DNA from: Marinobacter salicampi
Lineage (GTDB): Bacteria > Pseudomonadota > Gammaproteobacteria > Pseudomonadales > Oleiphilaceae
DNA: 48,668 nucleotides
Direction of reading: 5' to 3'
NCBI RefSeq assembly: GCF_011074795.1
Contig: NZ_JAAMPF010000007.1
Coordinates: 1-48,668 of the forward strand
Shown here: positions 9,370-17,472 of the stretch, one piece after another
Layout of the letters: each line of letters starts with the position of its first letter
Position numbering within the stretch: the stretch's first letter is position 1
The notes under the pieces: model-generated
The model's database searches: none
Seen by the model: only the letters and a program-made list of their open reading frames with translations
Told to the model about the DNA's origin: nothing
Position numbers and translations under genes: made by a program

Positions 9370-10158
9370 ATCAAATTACATCAACGCCCCCAGGTACTTA
9401 TTCTTTCTGGCCTCGACCCTTCCGGGGGCGCCGGGATCCAGGCGGATATCCAGGCGGTCACCGCCCTGGGCTGCCATCCCCTGCCGGTTTTGACCTGCCT
9501 GACCGTGCAGGACACCCGCAACGTCTATGACAGCGTCGCCGTAGAATCTGATCTTATCCTGCGGCAATTAAAGTGCCTGGCCCAGGACACGCCTTTTCAC
9601 GCCGTCAAGACCGGAGCGCTGGGTAATGCGTCAATTGTGGAGGCCCTGCTGGCATTTCTGGCAGACCATCCCGCCGTTCCCCTGATCGTCGACCCTGTCA
9701 TCAAAGCCGCCGGTGGTGGCGATCTGGCGGATGAGGCTTTGATTGACCGAATGCGCAGGACCCTGTTTCAGCGTGCCGAGGTCATCACTCCCAATGGGGT
9801 GGAGCTGGCCCAGTTAAGCGGAGAGCAGGATCCGGCGAAAGCAGCCGACCAGCTCCTGTCCGAAGGGTGCGGCTCGGTTCTGGCCACTGGAGGCCATGGC
9901 CTGGGACAGTCGATCGTCAATGTGCTCTACCGTAGTGGGCAAGAACCCATGGAGTGGCGCCTGGACCGCATCGGAGGCGAGTATCATGGCACCGGCTGCA
10001 CCCTGGCTGCAGCATTGGCCGCGGGTCGGGCACAGGGTCTGTCTCTGGAAGAGGCGATTGCCCAGGCACAGACATTTGTTTCCGGCGCCATCGGCAGCGC
10101 CCTGGCGGTAGGTCGGGGGCAGCCGGTACCCGACCGTCATTACAAGAGAAACATCTAG
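9370..10158 (+). CDS. thiD: Hydroxymethylpyrimidine/phosphomethylpyrimidine kinase with apparent ATC start
   Basis: Phosphorylates HMP and HMP-P to HMP-PP, the pyrimidine precursor of thiamine. The ribokinase-like fold shows the substrate loop SGLDPSGGAGIQADIQA near the N-terminus, VDPVIKAAGGG in the middle and DRIGGEYHGTGCTLAAALAAG with the catalytic GTGC near the end. The reading frame needed for the N-terminal motif has no ATG, GTG or TTG between the preceding in-frame stop (9352-9354) and the motif. The best initiation site is ATC at 9370, eight bases after AAGGGAG. The first ordinary start (TTG at 9490) would remove the substrate loop. The result is a 262-residue protein of normal family length. 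The stop overlaps thiE. Confidence 0.9.
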   Translation: MKLHQRPQVLILSGLDPSGGAGIQADIQAVTALGCHPLPVLTCLTVQDTRNVYDSVAVESDLILRQLKCLAQDTPFHAVKTGALGNASIVEALLAFLADHPAVPLIVDPVIKAAGGGDLADEALIDRMRRTLFQRAEVITPNGVELAQLSGEQDPAKAADQLLSEGCGSVLATGGHGLGQSIVNVLYRSGQEPMEWRLDRIGGEYHGTGCTLAAALAAGRAQGLSLEEAIAQAQTFVSGAIGSALAVGRGQPVPDRHYKRNI

Positions 10159-10811
10159 TGGCTGAACGGAACATCTCCCCCGGACTTTACGCCATTACCG
10201 ACACCCGGCTGTTGCCAGGGGAGCGGCTGTTCACTGAAGTTGCTGCAGCCATACGGGGTGGCGCAGTCGTGATCCAGTACCGGGATAAAGTCAGCAGCCC
10301 TCGCGAGCGCCTGTACCAGGCCGGCAAACTTCAGGTGCTGTGCGCCGGCGCTGGCGTGCCGCTACTGATCAATGATGACCCCAAGCTTGCGTTGGAGGTA
10401 GGCGCTGCCGGTGTGCATCTTGGCCAGTCCGATTTCAGCCTGGAACGCGCTCGTGCCATGCTTGGTAGCGAGGCCATTATCGGTGCCACCTGCCACGGCA
10501 GCCTTAGCCTGGCCCGGCAGGCCGTTGAGGCTTCCGCCGATTACCTGGCCTTTGGCCGTTTCTTCGGCTCCCAAACCAAACCCGAGGCTGTTCCGGCTGA
10601 GCCTGGAGTGCTGGCCGAAGCGAAGCAACTGGACAGGCCATTGGTTGCCATCGGCGGCATCACTGCGGAGAATGGTGCCCAACTGATCCGGGCTGGGGCG
10701 GACTGCCTGGCGGTCATCGGGGGTCTGTTTGCCAGCCCCGACACTGAGCAGGCCGCCCGCGAACTGAGCCGGCTAATCAGCGCTCATCACCCTGCAGCCC
10801 CGGGGCGTTAG
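10158..10811 (+). CDS. thiE: Thiamine phosphate synthase
   Basis: Condenses HMP-PP with thiazole phosphate to give thiamine monophosphate. The 217-residue TIM barrel carries LYAITDTRL, the pyrophosphate-binding segment VVIQYRDK, LLINDD, GVHLGQSD and the C-terminal VAIGGI and CLAVIGGLF phosphate loops. The GTG start overlaps the thiD stop (TAGTG), which points to translational coupling, so ThiD product would be handed directly to ThiE. No TPP riboswitch was recognised upstream of hemJ, thiD or thiE. A start far upstream at 9954 is an artefact of frame overlap with thiD. Confidence 0.96.
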   Translation: MAERNISPGLYAITDTRLLPGERLFTEVAAAIRGGAVVIQYRDKVSSPRERLYQAGKLQVLCAGAGVPLLINDDPKLALEVGAAGVHLGQSDFSLERARAMLGSEAIIGATCHGSLSLARQAVEASADYLAFGRFFGSQTKPEAVPAEPGVLAEAKQLDRPLVAIGGITAENGAQLIRAGADCLAVIGGLFASPDTEQAARELSRLISAHHPAAPGR

Positions 10812-10874
10812 TACGCCCCCAAGCCGAACCTGCTTCTACATCCTACAGAGCCGACATAAGCGGAGCCCGAAACC

Positions 10875-12155
10875 ATGACCCAATCCGAAACCCTTTTTGA
10901 ACAGGCACAAAAGTACATTCCCGGCGGCGTCAACTCACCGGTGCGAGCATTCAAGGGCGTCGGCGGCACGCCGCTTTTCTTCAAGCATGCCAAGGGAGCC
11001 TATCTTTACGACGAGGACGATCGGCGCTACATCGATTACATAGGCTCCTGGGGACCGATGATCCTCGGCCACGGGGACAGACGCATCATTGACGCGCTCC
11101 ATGCCCAGATCGACCTGGGGCTTGGCTACGGCGCGCCCACGTCTATCGAAACAGCCATGGCCAAGAAAGTGTGCGAATTGGTGCCCTCCATCGATCTTGT
11201 GCGCATGGTTAACTCCGGCACTGAAGCCACCATGAGCGCTATCCGCCTGGCCCGCGGCTATACCGGGCGGGACAAAATCGTCAAATTCGAAGGTTGCTAC
11301 CATGGCCATGTCGACTCACTGCTGGTGAAGGCGGGCTCCGGCGCCCTGACCCTGGGCGTGCCCAACTCACCCGGCATCCCGGCAAGCCTGGCCGAACACA
11401 CCCTGACCCTGCCTTTCAATGATATTGAAAGCGTGCGCCAGGCCTTTGCTTCGGTGGGCGACCAGGTGGCGGCGATCATTGTTGAGCCAGTGGCCGGCAA
11501 TATGAACTGCATCCCCCCCGTACCAGGCTTCCTGGAAGGCTTGCGGGAAATCTGTGATGACTACGGCACGGTACTCATCTTCGACGAGGTCATGACCGGC
11601 TTTCGGGTCGCCCTCGGTGGTGCCCAGGGACACTATGGGGTTACTCCAGACCTCACGGCTCTGGGCAAGGTGATTGGCGGCGGCTTGCCAGTAGGCGCGT
11701 TCGGCGGCAAACGCAAAATCATGGAACACATCTCCCCGCTCGGTCCCGTGTATCAGGCGGGAACCCTGTCTGGCAACCCGTTGGCGATGACCGCTGGCCT
11801 GACCACCCTCAATGCCATTTCCGAGCCGGGATTCCACGACAGGCTTACTGCCAAGACCACGGCGGTGCGCAATGGCCTCAAGGCCGCTGCGGACAAGCAC
11901 GGTATTCCGCTGGCGGTCCAGGGTGTTGGGGGTATGTTCGGCTTTTTCTTTACTGAAGAGGACAGCGTGACCAGTTTTGATCAGGTCATGGGCTGTAACG
12001 TTGAGCGCTTTAAAGCCTTCTTCCAGGGCATGCTCCGGGAAGGCGTCTATCTGGCCCCCTCCGCCTTTGAGGCGGGTTTCGTCTGTGCCGTACTATCGGA
12101 CGAGGACGTGGAACATACCACCGAGGCGGCGGGCCGGGTCATGGCCCAGCTCTGA
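10875..12155 (+). CDS. hemL: Glutamate-1-semialdehyde 2,1-aminomutase
   Basis: PLP-dependent enzyme of the C5 pathway that isomerises glutamate-1-semialdehyde to 5-aminolevulinate, the first committed tetrapyrrole precursor. At 426 residues it is the standard length. Family features include [13 protein letters not shown] at the N-terminus, [27 protein letters not shown] and the PLP lysine K265 in [16 protein letters not shown]. It lies 63 bases after thiE on the same strand and close to hemJ. It ends 72 bases from the convergent TPR/beta-barrel gene. A short GC hairpin (about 12209-12227) sits between the two but has no T tract. Confidence 0.98.
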   Translation: MTQSETLFEQAQKYIPGGVNSPVRAFKGVGGTPLFFKHAKGAYLYDEDDRRYIDYIGSWGPMILGHGDRRIIDALHAQIDLGLGYGAPTSIETAMAKKVCELVPSIDLVRMVNSGTEATMSAIRLARGYTGRDKIVKFEGCYHGHVDSLLVKAGSGALTLGVPNSPGIPASLAEHTLTLPFNDIESVRQAFASVGDQVAAIIVEPVAGNMNCIPPVPGFLEGLREICDDYGTVLIFDEVMTGFRVALGGAQGHYGVTPDLTALGKVIGGGLPVGAFGGKRKIMEHISPLGPVYQAGTLSGNPLAMTAGLTTLNAISEPGFHDRLTAKTTAVRNGLKAAADKHGIPLAVQGVGGMFGFFFTEEDSVTSFDQVMGCNVERFKAFFQGMLREGVYLAPSAFEAGFVCAVLSDEDVEHTTEAAGRVMAQL

Positions 12156-12227
12156 TTCATGGCCTGGCGACCGGCAGCGTGGCGGTCGGCAAAGGGAGTT
12201 GAAAGCTGGCGCCGGGCCTGACCGGCG

Positions 12228-13574
12228 TCAGAACAGGTAGTCGAGACTGACCTGGTAACTCTGGTTATCATAGCTGTATTGCTTCAGGGAGCTTTCACTT
12301 TTCTGGTGCGAAACCTCCCCTATGATCGACCATGACCTTGAAAGGAGATACTCCGCGGTCGCCCCCAGCGAGTAACGATGGTCTGCCCGCCGGCCTGACT
12401 CCCGATCGGGACCGGATATGAGCCGGTACGGGTCAGGGTAGTCGCTGTAGCGGTAGGCCACCTCCGAACCGAGCGTCAGGACTCCGAAGCCGAGATACTC
12501 CAGAGTCAGGGCCAGGCCCTGGCGTCGCGGGGATACGCTGACAAACTGCTCGCCCACTGTCAGGTCTTCCCGGTCGTTAACTTCCAGCTCAAGCTCCGCA
12601 ATTCCCCGCCAGGCATCCCAGCGCGAACTCAGACCGGCGCTGGCCTCATACCGCCAGCCTTCATAGGCTTCGTAGCCGTTAAAAGGGAAAACCCTCGAGA
12701 CGGATGCATCCAGATCACAACGGACTGACTGACCGCTGCCAAAACATCCCAGGTCCCGATACCGACCCTCAAAGGATGTCTGGTGCTCCCTGGACTCGTC
12801 AGCAATGCGGAAGTAAGCCTGTTTGAGCGCCAGGCTTCGGGTATCGGAATCGCCTCGGGACACCCAGGCCACACTCACTTGAGCTGCATCGTTGGTGAAG
12901 TCGTCTTCGGAGTGGAAGTGGCGACGGTAATAGCTGCCCGAGGCCTCGACCGACCGGCTCCTGCTGTCGGAACCTGCCAATGACCAAAGGGGCCCCTGGC
13001 CGGCAAGGATAACTTCATTGAAACTGTCAGAAAGTTCGGTCCCCGCCGTATCCGGCAACAGGGCAAGGTTGCTCTCATAGCCAGCGCCAAGCGACGCAAA
13101 CCCAAGCCAGGGCTGGCTCTCTTCAACGGTGGGTTCGAGTTGGCGCCGGGCCAGTGTCCGGAGCTTCTGCTGGGACGCGTCTTCGGCTACCTGGGCGAAG
13201 TAGTCCCGGGCCAGCTCTGGCTGACCATCCGCCTGGGCCACCAAGCCTAGATTATAGCGGGCCAGATCCTGATGACTGGTATCGAGCAGTTCATTGAAAT
13301 GCTCTCGGGACAACTCATACAGCTGCATACGGTAGTAGAGCACACCGAGATTGTAATTCAGGGCAGAGTTCTCGAAACCTGAAGCATGGGCGCGCTCGAG
13401 CAGTTCCCGTGCCTGATCGAGATCGCCGCTTTCAAAAGCCGATACCCCCGCCCGGAACAGCGCTTGCGGGTCAGCATCGTCCACGGCCGGCAACGCATTT
13501 CCGATCGCCATTGACGGGACCAGACACGCGCCCAGCAACAGAATCAGTATCCCTCTAATGGACGAGCGGGCCAA
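12228..13574 (-). CDS. TPR-containing outer-membrane beta-barrel protein
   Basis: A 448-residue exported protein of unknown function. I chose a TTG start at 13574 (MARSSIRGILILLLGACLVP). GGCAGGAG lies upstream, and this gives a clean signal peptide ending near AIGNA. Residues about 35-140 are tetratricopeptide-like (PQALFRAGVSAFESGDLDQA; NYNLGVLYYRM; ARYNLGLVAQADGQPELA). The rest alternates polar and aromatic residues as in beta-barrel strands and ends in YQVSLDYLF, a typical outer-membrane C-terminal aromatic signature. The overall plan recalls TPR-plus-barrel proteins such as the surface lipoprotein assembly modifiers, but I cannot assign it to that family. It lies downstream of the ECF sigma cluster, 180 bases away on the same strand. 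Confidence 0.7.
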   Translation of the reverse strand: MARSSIRGILILLLGACLVPSMAIGNALPAVDDADPQALFRAGVSAFESGDLDQARELLERAHASGFENSALNYNLGVLYYRMQLYELSREHFNELLDTSHQDLARYNLGLVAQADGQPELARDYFAQVAEDASQQKLRTLARRQLEPTVEESQPWLGFASLGAGYESNLALLPDTAGTELSDSFNEVILAGQGPLWSLAGSDSRSRSVEASGSYYRRHFHSEDDFTNDAAQVSVAWVSRGDSDTRSLALKQAYFRIADESREHQTSFEGRYRDLGCFGSGQSVRCDLDASVSRVFPFNGYEAYEGWRYEASAGLSSRWDAWRGIAELELEVNDREDLTVGEQFVSVSPRRQGLALTLEYLGFGVLTLGSEVAYRYSDYPDPYRLISGPDRESGRRADHRYSLGATAEYLLSRSWSIIGEVSHQKSESSLKQYSYDNQSYQVSLDYLF

Positions 13575-13753
13575 AAAACACTCCTGCCAGACGTTCCTTC
13601 GACTGAAGGCAACCATGGAATAGGAAGTATAGCAGGGTCGGACTCTATCCAAACGGGGGAATCAGGAGATTCGGGCAGAAAATGCCATGCTGGCATAAAT
13701 TGTCAGGGGAAGTCAGGGCTTGAAATTAAAACCAGGCTTTACGGGAAAAAGGG

Positions 13754-14344
13754 TCAGGGTCTTCCGTTTCCACCGCCGGGCCTGGGCAGGTCATCCGGCC
13801 GGCCACCGCCGCCCTGGTTTCCACGGCCCTGATTGGGAAGGTCGTCAGGCCGCCCGCCGACGTCCTGGTTGCCCCGACCGGGGTTGCCGACGTCGTCAGG
13901 GCGACCGCCGCCCTGGCCATCACGTCCTGGCCTGGGCAGATCGTCGGGGCGGCCACCGCCGCGCCCGATGTCAGGCTTTCCCCGCGGGATGCCAATAGCT
14001 TCGCCCGGCCTGCCCCTTGGGATTTCATCGCGCTTGTTTCTGGATTCCTCCGACATTTCGCGACCCAGGGCCCTGCCCTGCTCGCGAGCTTCCGTGGCCT
14101 GCTCACGGCTCGCCGCTCCAGCACCAGGCCCGGGTTCATCGGGAGGAAGCAGGGCTGATTCTGGTAACTGCAGCTCCTGCACAACTCGATCGGACAAATC
14201 CTCGTCATCAATTACCATCCGCATGGTGACATCGAGATCGTCGCGACTCTGGGCCGCTACCGAGGTAGCGGAGGCCAAAACCAGCACCAGAAGAACCCTG
14301 AGGCACCCCCGAATACCGTTACTGATCGTCGCTGATTCATTCAC
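13754..14344 (-). CDS. Secreted GRPDD-repeat protein in ECF sigma operon
   Basis: A 196-residue predicted exported protein, not recognised from any characterised family. Residues 1-31 form a signal peptide (hydrophobic LRVLLVLVLASATSVAAQ). The next 60 residues are acidic (DDLDVTMRMVIDDEDLSDRV). From about residue 120 the protein is Gly/Arg/Pro/Asp-rich with four copies of GRPDD spaced 16-18 residues apart. Its ATG overlaps the stop of the anti-sigma gene, so it is translationally coupled to the sigma/anti-sigma pair and probably part of that regulon. The acidic N-terminal half and basic C-terminal half suggest a disordered envelope protein, but the function is unknown. The alternative frame 13726-14211 lacks a signal peptide and was rejected. 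Confidence 0.75.
   Translation of the reverse strand: MNESATISNGIRGCLRVLLVLVLASATSVAAQSRDDLDVTMRMVIDDEDLSDRVVQELQLPESALLPPDEPGPGAGAASREQATEAREQGRALGREMSEESRNKRDEIPRGRPGEAIGIPRGKPDIGRGGGRPDDLPRPGRDGQGGGRPDDVGNPGRGNQDVGGRPDDLPNQGRGNQGGGGRPDDLPRPGGGNGRP
13763..13970 (-). repeat. Tandem repeats encoding GRPDD units
   Basis: Four diverged copies of a roughly 51-base unit (about 17 codons) within the gene at 13754-14344. Each encodes a variant of GGGRPDDLP followed by a Gly/Asn/Gln-rich linker. The copies differ at many third positions, so this is an old, selected repeat, not a fresh slippage product. Confidence 0.75.
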
Positions 14345-15033
14345 GAGGAAGGCTCCCCATCCTTAATTTCTATGCCAGGGATAGGCGCATGGAAAGTCTT
14401 GCGCTTGTCACCAGCGTCCAAATGAGCCACAAGTTCTCCTGCCTGTGGGTACGCGATGCGAAGAGGTAACGCGATGACGTTCTCACCTGGCTCCAGATCC
14501 ACCTGCCAGCTTAGCTGCCGATGGCCGGGAAAGTTGGCCAGCTCCACATTGGCCGGAAGTTCGATGGTCAGATTCACATCATCAAGCCGCGAGCCCGAAT
14601 TGAATGCCAGCCGTACGGTTTGCTCACGTCCCCAGGGTTCAACTTCCGCCACGGACTGCACCGGGCCCTCGGTTGCGGTCCGGGCCATTTCGGTCTCTGA
14701 CTGAGTCAGGCCATCATTACCCGAGCCCAGGAATAACCCCAGGGCCAGAGACGCCGCAAGCGCACCGCCAACCACAGGAACCGCCCACCAGGATGAAGCA
14801 GAAACCGGGCGTTTACCGGTAGCCGCAGCCAATACCCGGGTCTCAAAGTCAATACTTGGTTCGGGAATGGTGTAGGCCTGCAGCTCGGCATTGATCTGAC
14901 GTTCCCAATGCAGGCGCAGAGCACAAGCAGAGCACTGCTCGGTATGGTTCTCCAGAGCACGCAATTTCTCCGGCGCGAGTCCGGCAGCAACATACTGCTC
15001 AATAAAGTCCTGGGCCTGATGGCACGTCATCAT
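14341..15033 (-). CDS. Anti-sigma factor, zf-HC2 type
   Basis: A 230-residue membrane protein predicted to bind and restrain the ECF sigma factor encoded just upstream. The N-terminal zinc-binding anti-sigma domain has the expected H-x3-C-x2-C pattern (HTEQCSACALRL, about residues 30-41) together with the leading MMTCHQAQDFIEQY. One membrane segment lies at about residues 83-104 (WWAVPVVGGALAASLALGLFLG). The C-terminal 120 residues are a periplasmic beta-rich domain (LTIELPANVELANFPG), a likely sensor. I chose the ATG at 15033, eight bases after GAGG at the end of the sigma gene. The longer start at 15093 would overlap the sigma gene by 50 bases. Its stop overlaps the next gene's ATG. Confidence 0.85.
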   Translation of the reverse strand: MMTCHQAQDFIEQYVAAGLAPEKLRALENHTEQCSACALRLHWERQINAELQAYTIPEPSIDFETRVLAAATGKRPVSASSWWAVPVVGGALAASLALGLFLGSGNDGLTQSETEMARTATEGPVQSVAEVEPWGREQTVRLAFNSGSRLDDVNLTIELPANVELANFPGHRQLSWQVDLEPGENVIALPLRIAYPQAGELVAHLDAGDKRKTFHAPIPGIEIKDGEPSS

Positions 15034-15043
15034 TTTCATCACC

Positions 15044-15631
15044 TCAGTCATCCAAACGCAACCTGGCCAGAAAGGGTTCCAACTCTTCGCCAAGAGTTTG
15101 CTTCAGGCCGGCCCGACATCGGTGCAACCGCGACTTGACCGTTCCCACAGCCACATTCAGCACTTCAGCAATGTCTTCCTGGCGCCAGCCATCCACGTCG
15201 TGCATCAAAAGCAGCGTGCGCTGGTCCGGGGGCAGGCTTTGCAGGGCGTGGCCGACCGCCCGTCGCAACTGCTCCCGGCCCAACTGGCGATCCGGCTCGT
15301 TGGTGCTGTCCACCAGGCCATCCAGAAAGTTCTGGCCTACATCGTCCGCCATGATGCTGCTCACCGGTCGGTCCGCCCGACGCGCACGCTTTCGGGTGAG
15401 GTCGATAAAGTGCCGGTAAAGCACCCGGTTAAGCCAGGGCCCTGGCTGGTCCACTGCCAGCAAATCGTCGGCCTTGGGAAACAGCTTGGTCAATACATCC
15501 TGCACAAGGTCCTCGGCATCATCCCTTTGTCCGGTAAGTCGAAAGGCAAACCGGTACATGCCAGCCAGATGCGGCTGCACGCAGGCTTCGAATCGTTTCG
15601 CACGCGAAGGTTTAAAGGGAATCAGTGCCAC
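15044..15631 (-). CDS. ECF-family RNA polymerase sigma factor
   Basis: A 195-residue sigma-70 family factor with only regions 2 and 4. Region 2 (about residues 14-85) contains the core-binding stretch GQRDDAEDLVQDVLTKLF. Region 4 (about 125-180) contains LPPDQRTLLLMHDVDGWRQ and the helix-turn-helix EDIAEVLNVAVGTVKSRLHR. It is the first gene of a three-gene minus-strand unit with its anti-sigma factor and the GRPDD-repeat protein. Start is GTG at 15631. Such units usually autoregulate and respond to envelope signals, but no ECF-type promoter could be identified with confidence upstream. Confidence 0.92.
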   Translation of the reverse strand: MALIPFKPSRAKRFEACVQPHLAGMYRFAFRLTGQRDDAEDLVQDVLTKLFPKADDLLAVDQPGPWLNRVLYRHFIDLTRKRARRADRPVSSIMADDVGQNFLDGLVDSTNEPDRQLGREQLRRAVGHALQSLPPDQRTLLLMHDVDGWRQEDIAEVLNVAVGTVKSRLHRCRAGLKQTLGEELEPFLARLRLDD

Positions 15632-15821
15632 AACGCAACCTGAGGTTCATGGTTAAAGCGCCTTATACCAGATAACCGCCCGTCTTGTCCCGATTCGCCC
15701 ACAGGCAAAGCCAAAACAGTTCGGACCAACAATTTGAAACGTTCCATAGACATACAGTAACTGACAAAAAGGGAACGGTTTATGCGACCACTACGTTCTA
15801 ATTTCAGACGCTGCCGATGAC

Positions 15822-15850
15822 TCAACAGGTGACGTCGCAATCATTATAAA
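15822..15850 (+). promoter_or_regulatory. Candidate sigma-70 promoter for the DUF4382 lipoprotein gene
   Basis: TCAACA (15822-15827) and TATAAA (15845-15850) are separated by 17 bases and end 47 bases before the lipoprotein ATG. The -10 matches consensus at five of six positions and the -35 at four. Inference from sequence only. Confidence 0.4.
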
Positions 15851-15897
15851 TCCGGCCATAAGCAAGAGAGCCGGTAGACTTTTCCCGGAGGCTTTCC

Positions 15898-16827
15898 ATG
15901 AAGTACGCATTAGTTAAAGGTTTGAGTGTAGCCGCGTTGGCAGCGGCGATTTCCGCCTGCGGTGGCAGTGGCAGCGACAGTGGTTCGACGGGCACCCTTT
16001 CTCTGGGGCTGACGGATGCTCCGGTAACCAGTTTGAGCCAGGCGAATCTGAACATTACATCGGTAGAGGTCAAGCCTTCAGAAGGTGAGAGCGTGACTAT
16101 CGAACTGGCACAGCCACTGGACATCAATCTTCTGGACTTCCAGGGCGGCAAGGTTGCGCAGCTGTTCGAGGGTCAGGAATTTCCTGCCGGCCAGTATCAA
16201 TGGATCAGGCTGCATTTGGGCGAAGATCCTTATGTCGTAGAAGCGTCAGATGTGAATGAGACACCCGTTTTTCTATTCCTGCCTTCCGGGCGGCAGACCG
16301 GCCTCAAGCTGAACGGTGGTTTCGTGATACCTGCAGGCGGTTCGGCAGATTTCACCATCGATTTCGATGTCAAGAAATCCATTTTCAATGCTGGCGCAAA
16401 TGCTCCGGCGGGCCAAGATAAGTACATGCTGAAGCCCTCTCATAGGTTGATCAACAACGTGGAGGCTGGCTCTATTGTCGGCGATGTTGATGTGATCGGT
16501 ATCACCGATCCCAAATCACCCTACAACTGTAACTACGACGGATCCGTCTATGTCTACGAGGGAAGCGACGTAACGCCTACTGATCTCGACCTTACGAATA
16601 CTGAAGTGGAAGGCCCTGTGGTAGCGGTACCCGTAACCAACGAGGAACAAGCAAGCCTGTTCAGCTTCAAGGCCGCCTTCCTACCTGCAGGCGAATATAC
16701 AATCGCTTACTCGTGCCAAACTGACGATAATGAGACCTCAGAGCCTCTAGAATTTATTGGCACTCAAAACGTCTCTCTTGCCATAACTGAAGACGATGCA
16801 GAGGCAACGGCTGAAATTATCCAGTAA
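15898..16827 (+). CDS. DUF4382 domain lipoprotein
   Basis: A 309-residue predicted lipoprotein. The signal peptide (GLSVAALAAAISAC) ends in a cysteine at about residue 21 that would be lipidated, followed by a Gly/Ser spacer (GGSGSDSGSTG). Residues about 30-185 match the DUF4382 pattern: LSLGLTDAPV, ITSVEV, INLLDFQGGKVAQLF and FPAGQYQWIRLHL, a beta-sandwich of carboxypeptidase-regulatory type. The C-terminal part (PAGEYTIAYSCQTDD) looks like a second beta domain. The function of the family is not known. A GGAGG ribosome binding site lies upstream. The gene is followed by a strong terminator and faces the lpoP-mrcB pair. Confidence 0.85.
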   Translation: MKYALVKGLSVAALAAAISACGGSGSDSGSTGTLSLGLTDAPVTSLSQANLNITSVEVKPSEGESVTIELAQPLDINLLDFQGGKVAQLFEGQEFPAGQYQWIRLHLGEDPYVVEASDVNETPVFLFLPSGRQTGLKLNGGFVIPAGGSADFTIDFDVKKSIFNAGANAPAGQDKYMLKPSHRLINNVEAGSIVGDVDVIGITDPKSPYNCNYDGSVYVYEGSDVTPTDLDLTNTEVEGPVVAVPVTNEEQASLFSFKAAFLPAGEYTIAYSCQTDDNETSEPLEFIGTQNVSLAITEDDAEATAEIIQ

Positions 16828-16858
16828 AACCGGCCCAGATAAGATACAGCAACAGTCA

Positions 16859-16885
16859 AGCCCCCGTTCGCGGGGGCTTTTTATT
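16859..16885 (+). terminator. Rho-independent terminator, possibly bidirectional
   Basis: A perfect 8-bp stem (AGCCCCCG / CGGGGGCT) closed by a TTCG loop and followed by TTTTTATTT. It lies 31 bases after the DUF4382 gene stop and just before the convergent lpoP stop at 16885. The minus-strand side has only a weak T tract. Confidence 0.92.
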
Positions 16886-17472
16886 TAAAGCTTCGCCGCC
16901 CGGGCCTCAGCCTGGTCAGCACCCGCCGTATTGCCATTCGCCCGCCTGATATCTGCCAGCAGCTGCCAGCCTGAGCGCTGGAGCCTGGTGTTATTACCAG
17001 CCAGGGACAGGCCCTTGAGGGTGAACTGCTCTGCAGGCTCCAGCCGGTTCATGGCCACATAGGCTTCAGACAGCTTGTAGTAGACCTCGGCTGACCGCGG
17101 TGATATTCGCTGGGCCCGCTCCAGCTGGCTCACGGCAGCCCTGGGGTTGTCCTGACGCAACAGGGTATCCGCTTGCTTCATGAGGCTGGCTGCGGCCGGT
17201 GACAGGGGTTCCCCCTGTTCCTGATAGCTCGGGGAGCCTGATTCCTCGCGCCCGTCCTCGTCTTCGACTTCCGGCACCGATTGCGGCGGTTGCTCTGACT
17301 TGCGGATGGGGGAATCCTTCGGGCGCACTTCGGGAGGGATCGGGGCGTCTTTCCGGCTCTCTGGTTTTTGCTCGGGAGGCACATAGATGTTGCCGTCAGG
17401 GCCGGTGGCGCAACCGGAAATGAACAGGGCCGCCGCGATGGTCCATGCCAGGTGAGCGTGTCTAGTTTTCAT
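16885..17472 (-). CDS. lpoP: TPR lipoprotein, likely PBP1b activator LpoP
   Basis: A 195-residue lipoprotein with a lipobox (LFISGC, cysteine at about residue 21), a Pro/Glu-rich spacer (about 25-85) and a tetratricopeptide region (about 88-190). The TPR segments include AAASLMKQADTLLRQDNPRAAVS, SAEVYYKLSEAYVAM and EQFTLKGLSLAG. Its ATG overlaps the stop of mrcB (ATGA). In Pseudomonas aeruginosa the activator of PBP1b is LpoP, an outer-membrane TPR lipoprotein encoded beside the PBP1b gene. The same features and neighbour are seen here. The proline-rich spacer would let the TPR head cross the periplasm to the synthase. Function is inferred from this match, not from a search. Confidence 0.75.
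   Translation of the reverse strand: MKTRHAHLAWTIAAALFISGCATGPDGNIYVPPEQKPESRKDAPIPPEVRPKDSPIRKSEQPPQSVPEVEDEDGREESGSPSYQEQGEPLSPAAASLMKQADTLLRQDNPRAAVSQLERAQRISPRSAEVYYKLSEAYVAMNRLEPAEQFTLKGLSLAGNNTRLQRSGWQLLADIRRANGNTAGADQAEARAAKL

Noticed and set aside
13726..14211. 161-residue alternative frame over the GRPDD gene
   Set aside because: It lacks a signal peptide and coupling to the anti-sigma stop, while the chosen frame has both.
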